Below, piece after piece: positions 1-8,599 of a DNA stretch of 55,522 nucleotides. The position numbers and the translations under genes are program-made. How positions within the stretch are numbered: the first letter of the stretch is position 1; each line of letters starts with the position of its first letter. The notes under the pieces were generated by a model. The model was not told the DNA's origin, did no database searches, and worked only from the letters and a program-made list of their open reading frames with translations. The DNA comes from RGIG1959 sp045540655 (GTDB taxonomy: Bacteria; Bacillota; Clostridia; Oscillospirales; Acutalibacteraceae): assembly GCA_045540655.1 (NCBI GenBank), contig JAZQHP010000088.1:1-55522 (forward strand), written 5' to 3'.

Positions 1-14
1 CTACGATCCGACTT
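1..14. other. sequencing-adapter remnant at contig end
   Basis: The first 14 bases are identical to the last 14 bases of the complete adapter found at 55284-55297. They match the end of the DNBSEQ (BGI/MGI) adapter as I know it, so the contig's left end runs into untrimmed adapter. Native sequence probably begins at about base 15. Confidence 0.85.
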
Positions 15-49
15 CGATCGTCTTTTTTTGCGGGTATGTGTCGTGTGCC

Positions 50-898
50 TTATCGGCGGTCGAGGACGCGGATCAGGTCCTCATAGGTAATAAATTCATA
101 CCCCTCTTTCCGGAGCATCCGAATGATCTGCTCGACCTTGCGGCAATAGGTCTTGATACCGCATTGCAGATAATAGCGGTCGTAACCCCGCAGGGATTTG
201 ATATCGGGTACTGCTTGTTTGGTCATTTCAAAGGGGTGCAGATAAAAGACGTAATAATCGTCCCGATGGATCTGCCGTCGGATGAGCGATCGGATAAAGC
301 CCCAGTGCCCCAGTCGCACATACCCGCCGCCGGAAATCGGATAGCGATGCCCGAATATGCGGGCCTGCGACAAACCGAACTCATAAAAGCCATGCTTGCG
401 GAACATATTCGGACGCACCGTTTCAAAGTCGCTCATATCCATCGGCACAGTATGGCGGGCGGGGAAATTCAAAAAGCTCGCGTCATAGGAAAAACCGAGC
501 TCCCGCAGTATTTCCAGCCGCTCGTGATCCATGCTGAAGTGCGGAGCGCGATAGCCCTCCACCTCCACACCGAGCGATTCGCTCACCGCCCGTCTGGCGC
601 GGCGGGTGTCCTCGCGGAACTCCGCGAGAGTCTGCTTCATGGGGGCAACGTGCGTCCAGCTGTGGAGCGCGATGCGGTGTCCGTTGTCCGCAAACGCGCG
701 CAGGCGCTGTGCCAGATCGGGCACCAGCCGCCCGACCGTGAACAGTGTGCTTTTGATGTCGTATGTATCCAGCAGGCGGATGTACTCATCCAGTCCGTCC
801 AGCAGATCCACCTTCACGCTCTGCCCCGAATACCCCACGCATTCCGTGTCGGAAAAGGCTTCCACATCCATCGTGAATACCGCATACTTTTTACTCAT
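50..898 (-). CDS. polysaccharide deacetylase family protein (NodB-like)
   Basis: A 282-residue NodB-homology deacetylase, a family that removes N-acetyl groups from cell-wall or exopolysaccharides using a divalent metal. Visible family motifs are FTMDVEAF near the N-terminus (metal-binding Asp), HSWTHV (the two metal-ligand histidines), YRAPHFS, and a late YLHPFEM motif like the C-terminal region of WalW/DUF3473-type deacetylases. I chose the start at MSKKYAVF rather than an ATG ten codons upstream, because the upstream start would put 38 bases inside the preceding hydrolase gene, while this start gives an 8-base overlap with that gene's stop and suggests translational coupling. There is no signal peptide, so cytoplasmic action or a lipid-linked glycan substrate is possible. 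The substrate is unknown. Confidence 0.85.
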   Translation of the reverse strand: MSKKYAVFTMDVEAFSDTECVGYSGQSVKVDLLDGLDEYIRLLDTYDIKSTLFTVGRLVPDLAQRLRAFADNGHRIALHSWTHVAPMKQTLAEFREDTRRARRAVSESLGVEVEGYRAPHFSMDHERLEILRELGFSYDASFLNFPARHTVPMDMSDFETVRPNMFRKHGFYEFGLSQARIFGHRYPISGGGYVRLGHWGFIRSLIRRQIHRDDYYVFYLHPFEMTKQAVPDIKSLRGYDRYYLQCGIKTYCRKVEQIIRMLRKEGYEFITYEDLIRVLDRR

Positions 899-1844
899 TC
901 CGCAGGAACTCCACAATCGCGCGATCATAGCTGTCGGGGTTGGTCAGACGCAGATGCGAGTGCTTGCCGTGATCAAACCACACCAATTGTTTATCCTCAC
1001 TGCCGCAGGCGTCGAACAGCTGTTGACTCTTATGCGGCAGGGAGAACACGTCCTCTCTGCCGTACAGGAACAGCACCCGCTGACGCAACGATTTCATCAG
1101 TCGGATCGGTTTGTCCCGATAGACGTTCGTGCCGGTGTGACGCCAGATGTTCAGCATCACGAGATCAAGCACGGGAAACAGCGGACGCTTGTCGATGATC
1201 ATATGTTGCTTGAAGGTTTCGCGGAAGGATACAAAACAGCCTTCGGTCACCAGTCCTTTGACCTGCGGCGGGCACGCCTCGTTGTTCATCGCGAGCACCG
1301 CCGTCGAGGTGCCGACACAGATGCCGTGGAAATAGATCTCGCGGTTTTGCAGGGTATCCACCGCGTAGCGCACCCACGCCAGCAGGTCGCCGCTTTCCTT
1401 GACACCGATGGTGTTGTGCGTACCCTCCGAGAGACCGTGAGCGCGCGAGTCGATCACCAGCACGTTGAAGCCCGCCTGGCGATACGGCTCGGCAAAAAAA
1501 TACGAATACACCAAGCTCTCACAGCGCCCGGGCAGAATGATGACACAGCGGTCGGAGCCGAAGTCGAAATATTCGCCGCACAGGCGCAGATCGTCGTGAC
1601 GGATCGTCACCTCTACCGCGCGTTCCCGATGCGTGTCGCCCCAGGCAACGCCGAGATTCCACATCGCCATCTGCTCCTCGTTGTCGGGCGCCGAGCACAC
1701 GCGCCCCCATTTGTCGGGCGATGTGCGCACGAGCGTCGCTTCATACACCTTGGCGGCGATGCGCGATGTCACCGCCAGCATGACGATCGTGCCGCTGACG
1801 AACAGCGCCGCCGCGACACATCCGATAATTCCCCAAATCCCCAT
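891..1844 (-). CDS. membrane-anchored alpha/beta hydrolase with Cys at the nucleophile elbow
   Basis: A 317-residue alpha/beta-hydrolase fold protein. An N-terminal hydrophobic stretch (about residues 3-25) should anchor it in the membrane with the hydrolase domain outside. The fold is visible from the oxyanion region, IDSRAHGLSEG, the nucleophile elbow HGICVG, an acid-bearing GREDVFS and a late GKHSH for the catalytic His. The elbow carries Cys176 where lipases and esterases of this type normally have Ser; dienelactone hydrolases also use Cys. The start at MGIWG is preceded by GGAGGAAAAT, better than the in-frame codon ten residues upstream. The deacetylase gene overlaps its stop by 8 bases, so the pair is probably an operon acting on the envelope. 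The substrate is unknown. Confidence 0.8.
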   Translation of the reverse strand: MGIWGIIGCVAAALFVSGTIVMLAVTSRIAAKVYEATLVRTSPDKWGRVCSAPDNEEQMAMWNLGVAWGDTHRERAVEVTIRHDDLRLCGEYFDFGSDRCVIILPGRCESLVYSYFFAEPYRQAGFNVLVIDSRAHGLSEGTHNTIGVKESGDLLAWVRYAVDTLQNREIYFHGICVGTSTAVLAMNNEACPPQVKGLVTEGCFVSFRETFKQHMIIDKRPLFPVLDLVMLNIWRHTGTNVYRDKPIRLMKSLRQRVLFLYGREDVFSLPHKSQQLFDACGSEDKQLVWFDHGKHSHLRLTNPDSYDRAIVEFLRNE

Positions 1845-1885
1845 ATTTTCCTCCGCATAAGAAAAGAGTTGCATAAATATAGTTC

Positions 1886-1914
1886 AGTATAGCATATGTT
1901 GTCCCGAATTTCAT
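1886..1914 (-). promoter_or_regulatory. candidate promoter of the hydrolase-deacetylase pair
   Basis: Reading leftwards, TATACT (1891-1886) follows a weak -35 ATGAAA (1914-1909) by 17 bases. It lies about 45 bases upstream of the hydrolase start and is back to back with the promoter of the divergent DegV operon. The -35 is poor. Confidence 0.45.
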
Positions 1915-1943
1915 CCCTTTTTGTAAAAAAAACGCGTAAAACA

Positions 1944-1972
1944 TTGAAATCGCGCGATTCTTGTGCTATCAT
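1944..1972 (+). promoter_or_regulatory. promoter of the DegV-FakA-PlsX operon
   Basis: TTGAAA (1944-1949), a 17-base spacer and TATCAT (1967-1972) form a good sigma-A type promoter. Transcription should start near 1979, about 30 bases before the first DegV gene. Confidence 0.7.
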
Positions 1973-2008
1973 TACATATTGTGAACTATTTGTAAAGGAG
2001 TGCTGTTT

Positions 2009-2953
2009 ATGGCAGATTTTGTGATTCTTCCCGACGTATCCTCCGACCTGACCCGCCCGCTTCGCGAGCGGTTTGATATTCCCGGTTACATTCCCGGTAT
2101 CATCTACTTCCCCGACGGGCATTCCGAGGAGACGGACATCGACTGGGAGCATCATGACCCCAAAACATTCTATGAATCCATGACCGACCGCAAAACCTTA
2201 TATAAGACCGCGTATGCTCCCGCCGGTAAAATTATCGAGCTGTACGAGCGCTTCCTGCAGGAAGGCAAGGACATCCTGTCCATCGTGCTTTCCTCGGGCG
2301 TATCGGGCACCTATCAGGCGTGCGAAATGGTCGCCAAGGATCTGCGCGCGAATTATCCCGAGCGCAAAATCATCGTGATTGACTCGCTTCGCTATTCCAC
2401 GTCGCTGGCGATGCTGGTGATGATGGCGTCGCAAAAGAAAGCCGAAGGCGCCACCATCGAGGAAACCGCGGCATTCGTGGAAGCGAACAAGCATCACATC
2501 CACCAGATCGGTCCGATGGATGACCTGTTCTTCCTTGTCAAAACGGGCCGTATCTCCAATTTCAAAGCCTTCTTCGGCACGCTGGTCGGTGTCAATCCGA
2601 TGGCGGACTTCAACCGCAAAGGTATGGCGGAGGTGCTCGCGCGCTTCAAGGGCAAGAAAAATGCATTTGACGCGGTGATCCGCTATATGCGTGCGACCGT
2701 GGTCAACCCCGAGGAGCAGACCATGTTTGTGGCACACTCCAACCGCCCCGAGCAGGCACAGATCCTCGCCGATATGATCCAGAAGGAATTTGCCCCTAAG
2801 GAAATCATCATCAATCCCGTCGGTATGTCGTCGGGTTCCTCCATCGGTCCCGGTCTGTGCGCCGCGTTCTATTACGGCACCGAGATCAGTGAAGGCAACG
2901 AAAAAGAAAAAGCCATCATGGCGGACATCATTGCCGCCCAACGTGAAAAGTAA
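2009..2953 (+). CDS. DegV family fatty-acid-binding protein (FakB-like) 1
   Basis: A 314-residue DegV protein. DegV/FakB proteins hold one fatty acid in a tunnel and present its carboxylate to the kinase FakA. Family hallmarks are the N-terminal ILPDVSSDL, the carboxylate-binding loop SSGVSGTYQ, KTGRISN before the FFGTLVGVNP segment, and VAHSNRPEQ with a glycine-rich SSGSSIGPG near the end. The start is the ATG nine bases after AAAGGAG; an earlier in-frame GTG would sit on the ribosome-binding site itself. It is the first gene of a four-gene operon with a second DegV, a FakA-like kinase and a PlsX homologue, which supports a lipid role. The fatty-acid preference cannot be read from sequence. 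Confidence 0.85.
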   Translation: MADFVILPDVSSDLTRPLRERFDIPGYIPGIIYFPDGHSEETDIDWEHHDPKTFYESMTDRKTLYKTAYAPAGKIIELYERFLQEGKDILSIVLSSGVSGTYQACEMVAKDLRANYPERKIIVIDSLRYSTSLAMLVMMASQKKAEGATIEETAAFVEANKHHIHQIGPMDDLFFLVKTGRISNFKAFFGTLVGVNPMADFNRKGMAEVLARFKGKKNAFDAVIRYMRATVVNPEEQTMFVAHSNRPEQAQILADMIQKEFAPKEIIINPVGMSSGSSIGPGLCAAFYYGTEISEGNEKEKAIMADIIAAQREK

Positions 2954-2988
2954 TCATCCTTCGTTCCAGCAGAAAGGAGTCAATCGTT

Positions 2989-3876
2989 ATGGCAAAACCG
3001 ATCATCCTCACCGACTCGACGTCGGACATGAACAAGGCTCTGCGCGAGCAATACCAAGTGGACTATATGGCGATGAACTATCTTGTGGGCGACGAGGAAT
3101 ATCCCGCGTCGCTTGACTGGGAATCGCATTCCGCCAAGGATTTCTACGATATTATGCGCGGCGGCACCCGCATCACCACCACGCAGGTCCCGCAGAGCGT
3201 GTGCACGGAAACGTTCACGAACTATCTGGAACAGGGTATGGATATCCTGTATATCGCCTGCTCCTCGGCGCTGTCCGCGTCGGTCAACACCGCGCGTGTG
3301 GTGGCAAGAGAACTGCTCGAACGCTATCCCGAGCGCCGCATCATCTGCATCGATTCGCTCATCAGCGGCCTGGGACAGATGCACCTTGCCATTGAAGCGG
3401 CGAAGCTCCGCGACGAGGGCAAAACGATTGACGAGATCGCCGAGCACATTGAAAACATCAAGCTGTGCGTCAACCAGTGCGGCACCGTCGGCAGTCTGGA
3501 ATACCTGCGCCGCGCCGGTCGCGTGACCGCGTCGAGCGCCTTCTTCGGCAATCTGCTGGGCGTCAAGCCGCTCATTATTTCCGACCGCATCGGTCAGAAC
3601 TATGCCGCCAAGAAGGTCAAGGGTGCGTCGAACGCCCGCGCCGCCATCGCCAACATGATGAAAGAGGCGGCAAACGGCGAATATCACACGCTGTACATCT
3701 CCCATGCCGACTGTGAAGCGGAAGCAATAGCCCTGCGGGATGCCGTGCTGGCGGTGGCGCCGTTTGAGACGGTTCACATGGATACCGTGCGCCCCATCAT
3801 CGGCGCTTCGGTCGGTCCCGGCACCGTGATCGCGTATTGCTTCGGCAAGGAAGTAACCATTGAAGGGAAAGAGTAA
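2989..3876 (+). CDS. DegV family fatty-acid-binding protein (FakB-like) 2
   Basis: A 295-residue paralogue of the preceding DegV protein, starting after AAAGGAG. It opens with ILTDSTSDM, but its ligand loop reads CSSALSASVN instead of the usual SGxSGT, so the Gly-Thr pair is lost. It keeps RAGRVTASS, FFGNLLGVKPLI, ISHADCEAEA and a final GASVGPGTV. Organisms with a Fak system commonly carry several FakB proteins selecting different acyl chains, so the changed loop may reflect another ligand. The gap to the kinase gene is only five bases, so the two are almost certainly co-translated. Confidence 0.83.
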   Translation: MAKPIILTDSTSDMNKALREQYQVDYMAMNYLVGDEEYPASLDWESHSAKDFYDIMRGGTRITTTQVPQSVCTETFTNYLEQGMDILYIACSSALSASVNTARVVARELLERYPERRIICIDSLISGLGQMHLAIEAAKLRDEGKTIDEIAEHIENIKLCVNQCGTVGSLEYLRRAGRVTASSAFFGNLLGVKPLIISDRIGQNYAAKKVKGASNARAAIANMMKEAANGEYHTLYISHADCEAEAIALRDAVLAVAPFETVHMDTVRPIIGASVGPGTVIAYCFGKEVTIEGKE

Positions 3877-3881
3877 CGCTC

Positions 3882-5531
3882 ATGGAAACACAGACACTTC
3901 TGATCAACGGTATTCAGCTGCACGCCATGTTTACGGGAGGCTATCGTTGCCTCAAGCGCAACATGGATACCATCAACGATCTTAACGTATTCCCCGTCCC
4001 TGACGGTGACACGGGCACCAATATGGTGAAAACCTTAAGCGGCGGTGTGCGCGGCGGCAACCCCGACGAAGCACACGTCGGCACCTATATGAAGCAGATG
4101 GCACAGGCGGTGCTGTTGTCCGCTCGCGGCAACTCGGGCGTGATCTTCTCCCAGTTCATTCACGGACTGGGCGTCGGCACGGAGGGTAAGGATACCCTCA
4201 CCCTCGCCGACTTCGCCTATGCGTTTGCGTGCGCAAAGGACAGCGCCTATCGCTCGGTGCTGACTCCCACCGAAGGCACCATGCTCACGCTCATCCGCAC
4301 GGGTGCGGATTACCTCAAGGCGCACCACAACGAGTTTGCGAGCTTTGAGGACTGCATGGCGATGCTCATCGACTACCTCAAAAAGGTGCTCGCCCAGACT
4401 CCCGACATGCTTCCCGTGCTCAAGGAAGCGGGCGTGGTGGACAGCGGCGGCGCGGGACTGATCTGCGTGCTGGAAGGCATGCAGGCGGCGCTGTGCGGGG
4501 TGGATATCGAGGACATCGACACCTTTGCCGATACCGCCGACGGCGACTTGCCGCTGACAATCGATTTCGGCCCGAACAGCGTGCTGGAATACGGCTACTG
4601 CACGGAATTTATCCTGCAGCTGACCCACGCCAAAACGGACATTGCCCGCTTTGATATTCAGAACTTCATCAAGCCCCTCGAAAGCATGGGCGATTCCATC
4701 GTGGCGTTCTGCAATGACAGCATTGTCAAGGTGCACATTCACACCTTTGAACCCGAAACGGTGCTCGGCTACGCACGCAGTTTCGGCGAATTTGTCACGA
4801 TGAAGATTGAAAATATGTCGGTGCAACACAGCGAACAGGCGGAGAAGCCCGTTCAGAAGGAGCACCTGAAATACGCCGTTATCGCCGCGGCAACCGGCAG
4901 CGGCATCATCGAATATTTCAAGAGCATCGGTGCGACGGTGGTCATCAACGGCGGACAAACGCAGAACCCCTCCGTGGACGACTTTCTGAACGCCTTCCAA
5001 AGCGTGGACGCGGATCACATCATCGTCCTCCCCAACAACTCCAACATCGTGATGACCGCCAAGCAGGCCGCCGAAATGTACGGCAGTGCCGACGTGCGCG
5101 TCATCCCCACCAAGTCCGTGGTGGAGGGCTATTCCGCGCTGTCCATGATGAACCTGTGGGTGGATACGGTCGACGAACTGATCGACGACATGTCCTCGTG
5201 CCTCGGTGGCATCACCACCGGCTTTGTCACCACCGCCACGCGCGATTCCCATATCGGCGGCGTGGACGTGAAGGCGGGACAATACATTGCGCTGGACGGC
5301 GAAACCATTCTTGCCGCCGGCGATGAAAAGGTCGCCGTGGCAACGGAGCTGGTGCGCCGCGTCAACGAAACCGATCCGAAGGAAGTGTTCACCGTGTTTG
5401 TCGGCGAGGACGTTTCCGAGGACGAAGCGGCGGCTCTGCGCGATGCCCTCGACCGTGCGTTCCCGCTCGCTGAAATCGGTCTGATTGACGGCAAGCAACC
5501 TGTTTACAGCTTTATTCTTTCGTTGGAGTGA
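3882..5531 (+). CDS. fakA: DhaL/DAK2-domain kinase, fatty acid kinase FakA-like
   Basis: A 549-residue protein of the FakA/YloV family. The N-terminal DhaL-type kinase domain (about residues 1-200) carries NVFPVPDGDTGTNM, whose aspartates bind the Mg ions that hold ATP, plus SARGNSGVIFSQ, PTEGTML and DSGGAGL. The middle and C-terminal parts match the FakA domains that dock the FakB fatty-acid carrier. The known reaction is ATP plus FakB-bound fatty acid giving acyl phosphate. It lies directly after two DegV genes and seven bases before a PlsX homologue, the enzyme that exchanges acyl phosphate with acyl-ACP. Length is normal. The family call is firm; the fatty-acid substrate is inferred from neighbours. 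Confidence 0.88.
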   Translation: METQTLLINGIQLHAMFTGGYRCLKRNMDTINDLNVFPVPDGDTGTNMVKTLSGGVRGGNPDEAHVGTYMKQMAQAVLLSARGNSGVIFSQFIHGLGVGTEGKDTLTLADFAYAFACAKDSAYRSVLTPTEGTMLTLIRTGADYLKAHHNEFASFEDCMAMLIDYLKKVLAQTPDMLPVLKEAGVVDSGGAGLICVLEGMQAALCGVDIEDIDTFADTADGDLPLTIDFGPNSVLEYGYCTEFILQLTHAKTDIARFDIQNFIKPLESMGDSIVAFCNDSIVKVHIHTFEPETVLGYARSFGEFVTMKIENMSVQHSEQAEKPVQKEHLKYAVIAAATGSGIIEYFKSIGATVVINGGQTQNPSVDDFLNAFQSVDADHIIVLPNNSNIVMTAKQAAEMYGSADVRVIPTKSVVEGYSALSMMNLWVDTVDELIDDMSSCLGGITTGFVTTATRDSHIGGVDVKAGQYIALDGETILAAGDEKVAVATELVRRVNETDPKEVFTVFVGEDVSEDEAAALRDALDRAFPLAEIGLIDGKQPVYSFILSLE

Positions 5532-5537
5532 TCGTTC

Positions 5538-6515
5538 ATGCGTCACATTGTGATTGATACCCTGGGCGGCGATTTCGGTCCCGCACCCATCGTCGAAGGC
5601 ACCGTCCGTGCGCTGTCGGAAAATCCCGACATTGCCGCGGTCTTTGTCGGCGACGAAGCCGCGCTTCGCCCCTTGCTCGACGGGGTCGACCCGTCCCGCT
5701 TTGACATCCTTCACACCACCGCGTTTGTCTCTCCCGATGCCCTGCCGACGGTCGTATTCCGCGGCAGTGACGATACCTCCATGGTGACGGCGTACCGCCA
5801 CCTGAAAACCGACGATTCCTGCATGGCGATGCTGTCTGCAGGCAACACAGGCGCCTTGCTGGTGGGCTCGATCTGCCATCTGGGACTGATTCCCGGACTG
5901 AAGTTCCCCGCCCTCTCCAGCGCCCTCCCCTGTATGGCGGAGCATCTGGTGTGTCTGGTGGATTGCGGCGGCAACATGGACTGCACCCCCGACGATCTGG
6001 TGCGTTTTGCCAAAATGGGCAACGCGTTCATGCAGTGCATGGACGGCAACCCCTCACCGCGCGTGGGACTGCTGTCGGTCGGACGCGAAGACCAGAAGGG
6101 CAATGCGCTGACCAAAGCGACATTTGAAAAGCTCAAAGCGTTGCCGCTGTGCTTTGTCGGCAACGTGGAGGGCTATGACCTCATCACAGGCGCTGTGGAT
6201 GTGATCGTCACGGACGGCTTTGCGGGGAATATCCTGCTCAAATGCGCCGAAACGGCGGGAAAAGCTGCCCGCTCGATCGTCGAAGGCTTCCGCGATGACA
6301 CGAACAGCGACACGATCGATCGCATCTCGCGCCGCCTGTTCGAGGTGTTTGATTACAACGCCCAGGGCGGTGCCACCTTCCTCGGTCCCGTCAAGACGGT
6401 CGTGAAGATGCACGGCGCCGCGAATGCCGACACGGCGTACGCCTGCGTGCAACAGATTCTGCGCCTGGACCGCGGCGGATATGCCGACGCCATCCGTGCG
6501 CTCGATCTGACGTAA
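5538..6515 (+). CDS. divergent PlsX-like phosphate acyltransferase
   Basis: A 325-residue PlsX homologue, distinct from the canonical PlsX at 40085-41095. PlsX interconverts acyl-ACP and acyl phosphate for phospholipid synthesis. The opening reads VIDTLGGDFGPAP instead of the usual DAxGGDNAP, but SAGNTGALLVGS, LVDCGGNMDC, VGLLSVGREDQKGN, FVGNVEGYD, VIVTDGFAGNILLK and VKMHGAANAD align with the family along its whole length. It is the last gene of the DegV-DegV-FakA operon and is followed by a strong terminator. I infer a dedicated PlsX that connects exogenous or recycled fatty acids with the acyl-phosphate pool. It could have drifted to another acyl group. Confidence 0.8.
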   Translation: MRHIVIDTLGGDFGPAPIVEGTVRALSENPDIAAVFVGDEAALRPLLDGVDPSRFDILHTTAFVSPDALPTVVFRGSDDTSMVTAYRHLKTDDSCMAMLSAGNTGALLVGSICHLGLIPGLKFPALSSALPCMAEHLVCLVDCGGNMDCTPDDLVRFAKMGNAFMQCMDGNPSPRVGLLSVGREDQKGNALTKATFEKLKALPLCFVGNVEGYDLITGAVDVIVTDGFAGNILLKCAETAGKAARSIVEGFRDDTNSDTIDRISRRLFEVFDYNAQGGATFLGPVKTVVKMHGAANADTAYACVQQILRLDRGGYADAIRALDLT

Positions 6516-6519
6516 AAAC

Positions 6520-6549
6520 AGAAAAGACGGCACATGTGCCGTCTTTTCT
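6520..6549. terminator. bidirectional intrinsic terminator
   Basis: A perfect 30-base palindrome with 15-base arms (AGAAAAGACGGCACA and its complement), A-rich on the left and T-rich on the right. It sits between the convergent plsX-like and glycosyltransferase genes and can terminate both. Confidence 0.9.
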
Positions 6550-6556
6550 CTATTGT

Positions 6557-7579
6557 TTATGTATTGGTTTTGCCCGCAATCGCCATGAATTTTACCATGT
6601 AATAGCGAAGCGGCATAAACAGGATGTACACGATATTGAAGGCGATCACCAGCGGTACGCCCGGCAATGCCAGCGAAAACACAAGACACCCGAGCAGATA
6701 CACCGTGAAGTAAATCACCGTGTAAATCAGGGTGGCGTAATAATCGCGATAGTGCATCCCGCGGAATGTGCCGAAGCGCTCGATCAGAATGCGAAGCGCA
6801 CAGCACAGTCCCGCTACACTCGGGATCGTCACGGTCAGGTAGCTATACCCCAGGATGAAGGTCAGCGCGATCAGCGCCGCTTCCATCACCGCAAACGAAA
6901 TGAAGACCGCGGCGGCACTGCCGAACAGACTGCGATAAATGCGGATGGTGTCGGGAACGGGCTTGAAATGCGACGATTCGTTGTTGCCGATGTACACCGC
7001 TTCGATGGGCAGGGTCGTAATGCGGATACCCTGCTTGTTGGCGGCATACAGCATATTCATTTCGTAGTCGTAGCCGTCCTGCCGCACCTTGAGCAACCAG
7101 TCCAGATGCTTGACGGCAAAGCCGCGCAGTCCCGATTGATTGTCCGATAAGTACTGGTTGGTGAGCCATGTATAAATAATGCGGGACATCGTGTTGCCGA
7201 AACGCGACCGAAACGGAATGTCATGGCGGCGGCGACGCACCGTCAGCACAAAATCCGCGCCGCCGTGCAGCCGTTCGCTCACCCGCACCACATCCGTAAC
7301 CAGATGCTGTCCGTCGGCATCGCAGGTGATGACGTAGTCACAGTCGGGACGGGATGTTTTGATATAGTTCATGCCGAAGCGAAGCGCCGCGCCCTTGCCG
7401 CTGTTTTGCGCCAGTGCGATAACGGTCGCCGTCTCGCTCGCTTTTTCAAAAATCGGATCAAACGCCGGTCCGCTGCCGTCGTTGACGACCAGCGCTTCCA
7501 GCGACGCCTCTTTGAGCGCGGCGAGCACGTCAAGCAGGGTCTCGTCCGGCTCATACGCCGGGATCAATACGATATCCAT
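6557..7579 (-). CDS. family 2 glycosyltransferase with C-terminal membrane domain
   Basis: A 340-residue protein. Residues 1 to about 215 are a GT-A fold family 2 glycosyltransferase of the polyprenyl-phosphate sugar transferase type: IPAYEPDETL, VVNDGSG, NSGKGAALR, the nucleotide-metal motif CDADGQH and the SGLRGF acceptor segment. The rest has about four hydrophobic helices, like a GtrA-type flippase domain fused to the transferase. Such proteins put a sugar on undecaprenyl phosphate and may help flip it for envelope glycosylation. The start follows GAGGAGAATGAC. The gap to the upstream hydrolase gene is 15 bases, so the two are likely co-transcribed. The sugar is unknown. Confidence 0.85.
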   Translation of the reverse strand: MDIVLIPAYEPDETLLDVLAALKEASLEALVVNDGSGPAFDPIFEKASETATVIALAQNSGKGAALRFGMNYIKTSRPDCDYVITCDADGQHLVTDVVRVSERLHGGADFVLTVRRRRHDIPFRSRFGNTMSRIIYTWLTNQYLSDNQSGLRGFAVKHLDWLLKVRQDGYDYEMNMLYAANKQGIRITTLPIEAVYIGNNESSHFKPVPDTIRIYRSLFGSAAAVFISFAVMEAALIALTFILGYSYLTVTIPSVAGLCCALRILIERFGTFRGMHYRDYYATLIYTVIYFTVYLLGCLVFSLALPGVPLVIAFNIVYILFMPLRYYMVKFMAIAGKTNT

Positions 7580-7594
7580 GTCATTCTCCTCGTA

Positions 7595-8542
7595 TCAGAT
7601 ATTCTCCTCAAGAAACCGATGGATCTGTGCCATCAGCGCATCGTTTGCCGTTCCGTCCTCATCGAACAGCAAATTCGTGTGTCCGTTTTTACCCGCATCC
7701 GCGCAAAGCATCAGCTTCACCGACGGGTTGTCGATCTCGTCGACGTGAGATACCACGGAATATTTATCCAGCGGCACCTGCTCATCGGCTTGTCCGTGCA
7801 CGAGCAACGTCGGCACATCGCTGTCCGACAGCACCTGCGACGCATCGGCGTTGGCAACCTCGCCGCCGAACAGCATCGTCTGATACAGCCACAGGAACGG
7901 GTAATTGCCGTAGGCGATCGGTCCGATGGCGTTCACCGTCGAGCCCATGATACCTTCCATCGCGCTGTTGATCCCGCTGACGCTGATCACCGCCGCCACA
8001 CCGTCTTCATCCGCCGCACAACAAGCGGCATAACCGCCGCGGCTGTGACCGAGCAGGACCAGCTTTTCATACTCCAGATGAGACTCCTCGCGAATGAAAG
8101 CGAGCGTCGCTTTGAGATCCACCAGCTCCTGCGGGAAGCCCACACAGGAATCCCCTTCGGAATGACAGCTGCCGGTCGGATCGAACGCAAATACCGCCCA
8201 TCCGTAGTCTAACAGCTCGGAAATCTGCCAATAATAATCATCGGCACACGCGTGAAACCCGGGTGCCAGCACGATGAGGGCATCCTTTTCCTCTTGTTGG
8301 GGGCGGTAGACGTAGCCCGTCAGTTTGTGGTCGCCCGCGGGATAAACCACCGTGGTGCGCTCGTCGACCATCTGCGTGAGCGCATCGGGCACGGCGACGG
8401 TGTGGTCTTCATACCGCACAAAAATGCCGTCGTAGATCAGCTTGGTCGCAATCAGCGACACCGCACACCATACCATCAATGCCACCCCGATGATCAACCA
8501 CACCTTACCCATGCGCGTCATGCGCGTTTTTGTCGTTGTCAT
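7595..8542 (-). CDS. membrane-anchored alpha/beta hydrolase
   Basis: A 315-residue serine hydrolase of the alpha/beta fold, with an N-terminal basic stretch and one membrane segment (about residues 12-34) that should place the catalytic domain outside. Visible are LAPGFHACADD (oxyanion loop), DPTGSCHSEGDS, the nucleophile elbow GHSRGG, GQADEQVP with the acid residue, and a late GHTNL for the catalytic His. I placed the start at MTTTKTR, because the longer reading gives a basic peptide unlike this family; the ribosome-binding site there (GGTGATCCTA) is weak. It is divergent from the next hydrolase gene, with only 57 bases between the two starts. The substrate is unknown. Confidence 0.78.
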   Translation of the reverse strand: MTTTKTRMTRMGKVWLIIGVALMVWCAVSLIATKLIYDGIFVRYEDHTVAVPDALTQMVDERTTVVYPAGDHKLTGYVYRPQQEEKDALIVLAPGFHACADDYYWQISELLDYGWAVFAFDPTGSCHSEGDSCVGFPQELVDLKATLAFIREESHLEYEKLVLLGHSRGGYAACCAADEDGVAAVISVSGINSAMEGIMGSTVNAIGPIAYGNYPFLWLYQTMLFGGEVANADASQVLSDSDVPTLLVHGQADEQVPLDKYSVVSHVDEIDNPSVKLMLCADAGKNGHTNLLFDEDGTANDALMAQIHRFLEENI

Positions 8543-8599
8543 TAGGATCACCGCTTTTCTGTTTGTTATTCCTGTATTCTGCCAAAAGGAGGTCGTCTT

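Noticed and set aside
4035..5945. 636-residue minus-strand open frame
   Set aside because: Antisense to the fakA-like and plsX-like genes, which have clear family motifs.
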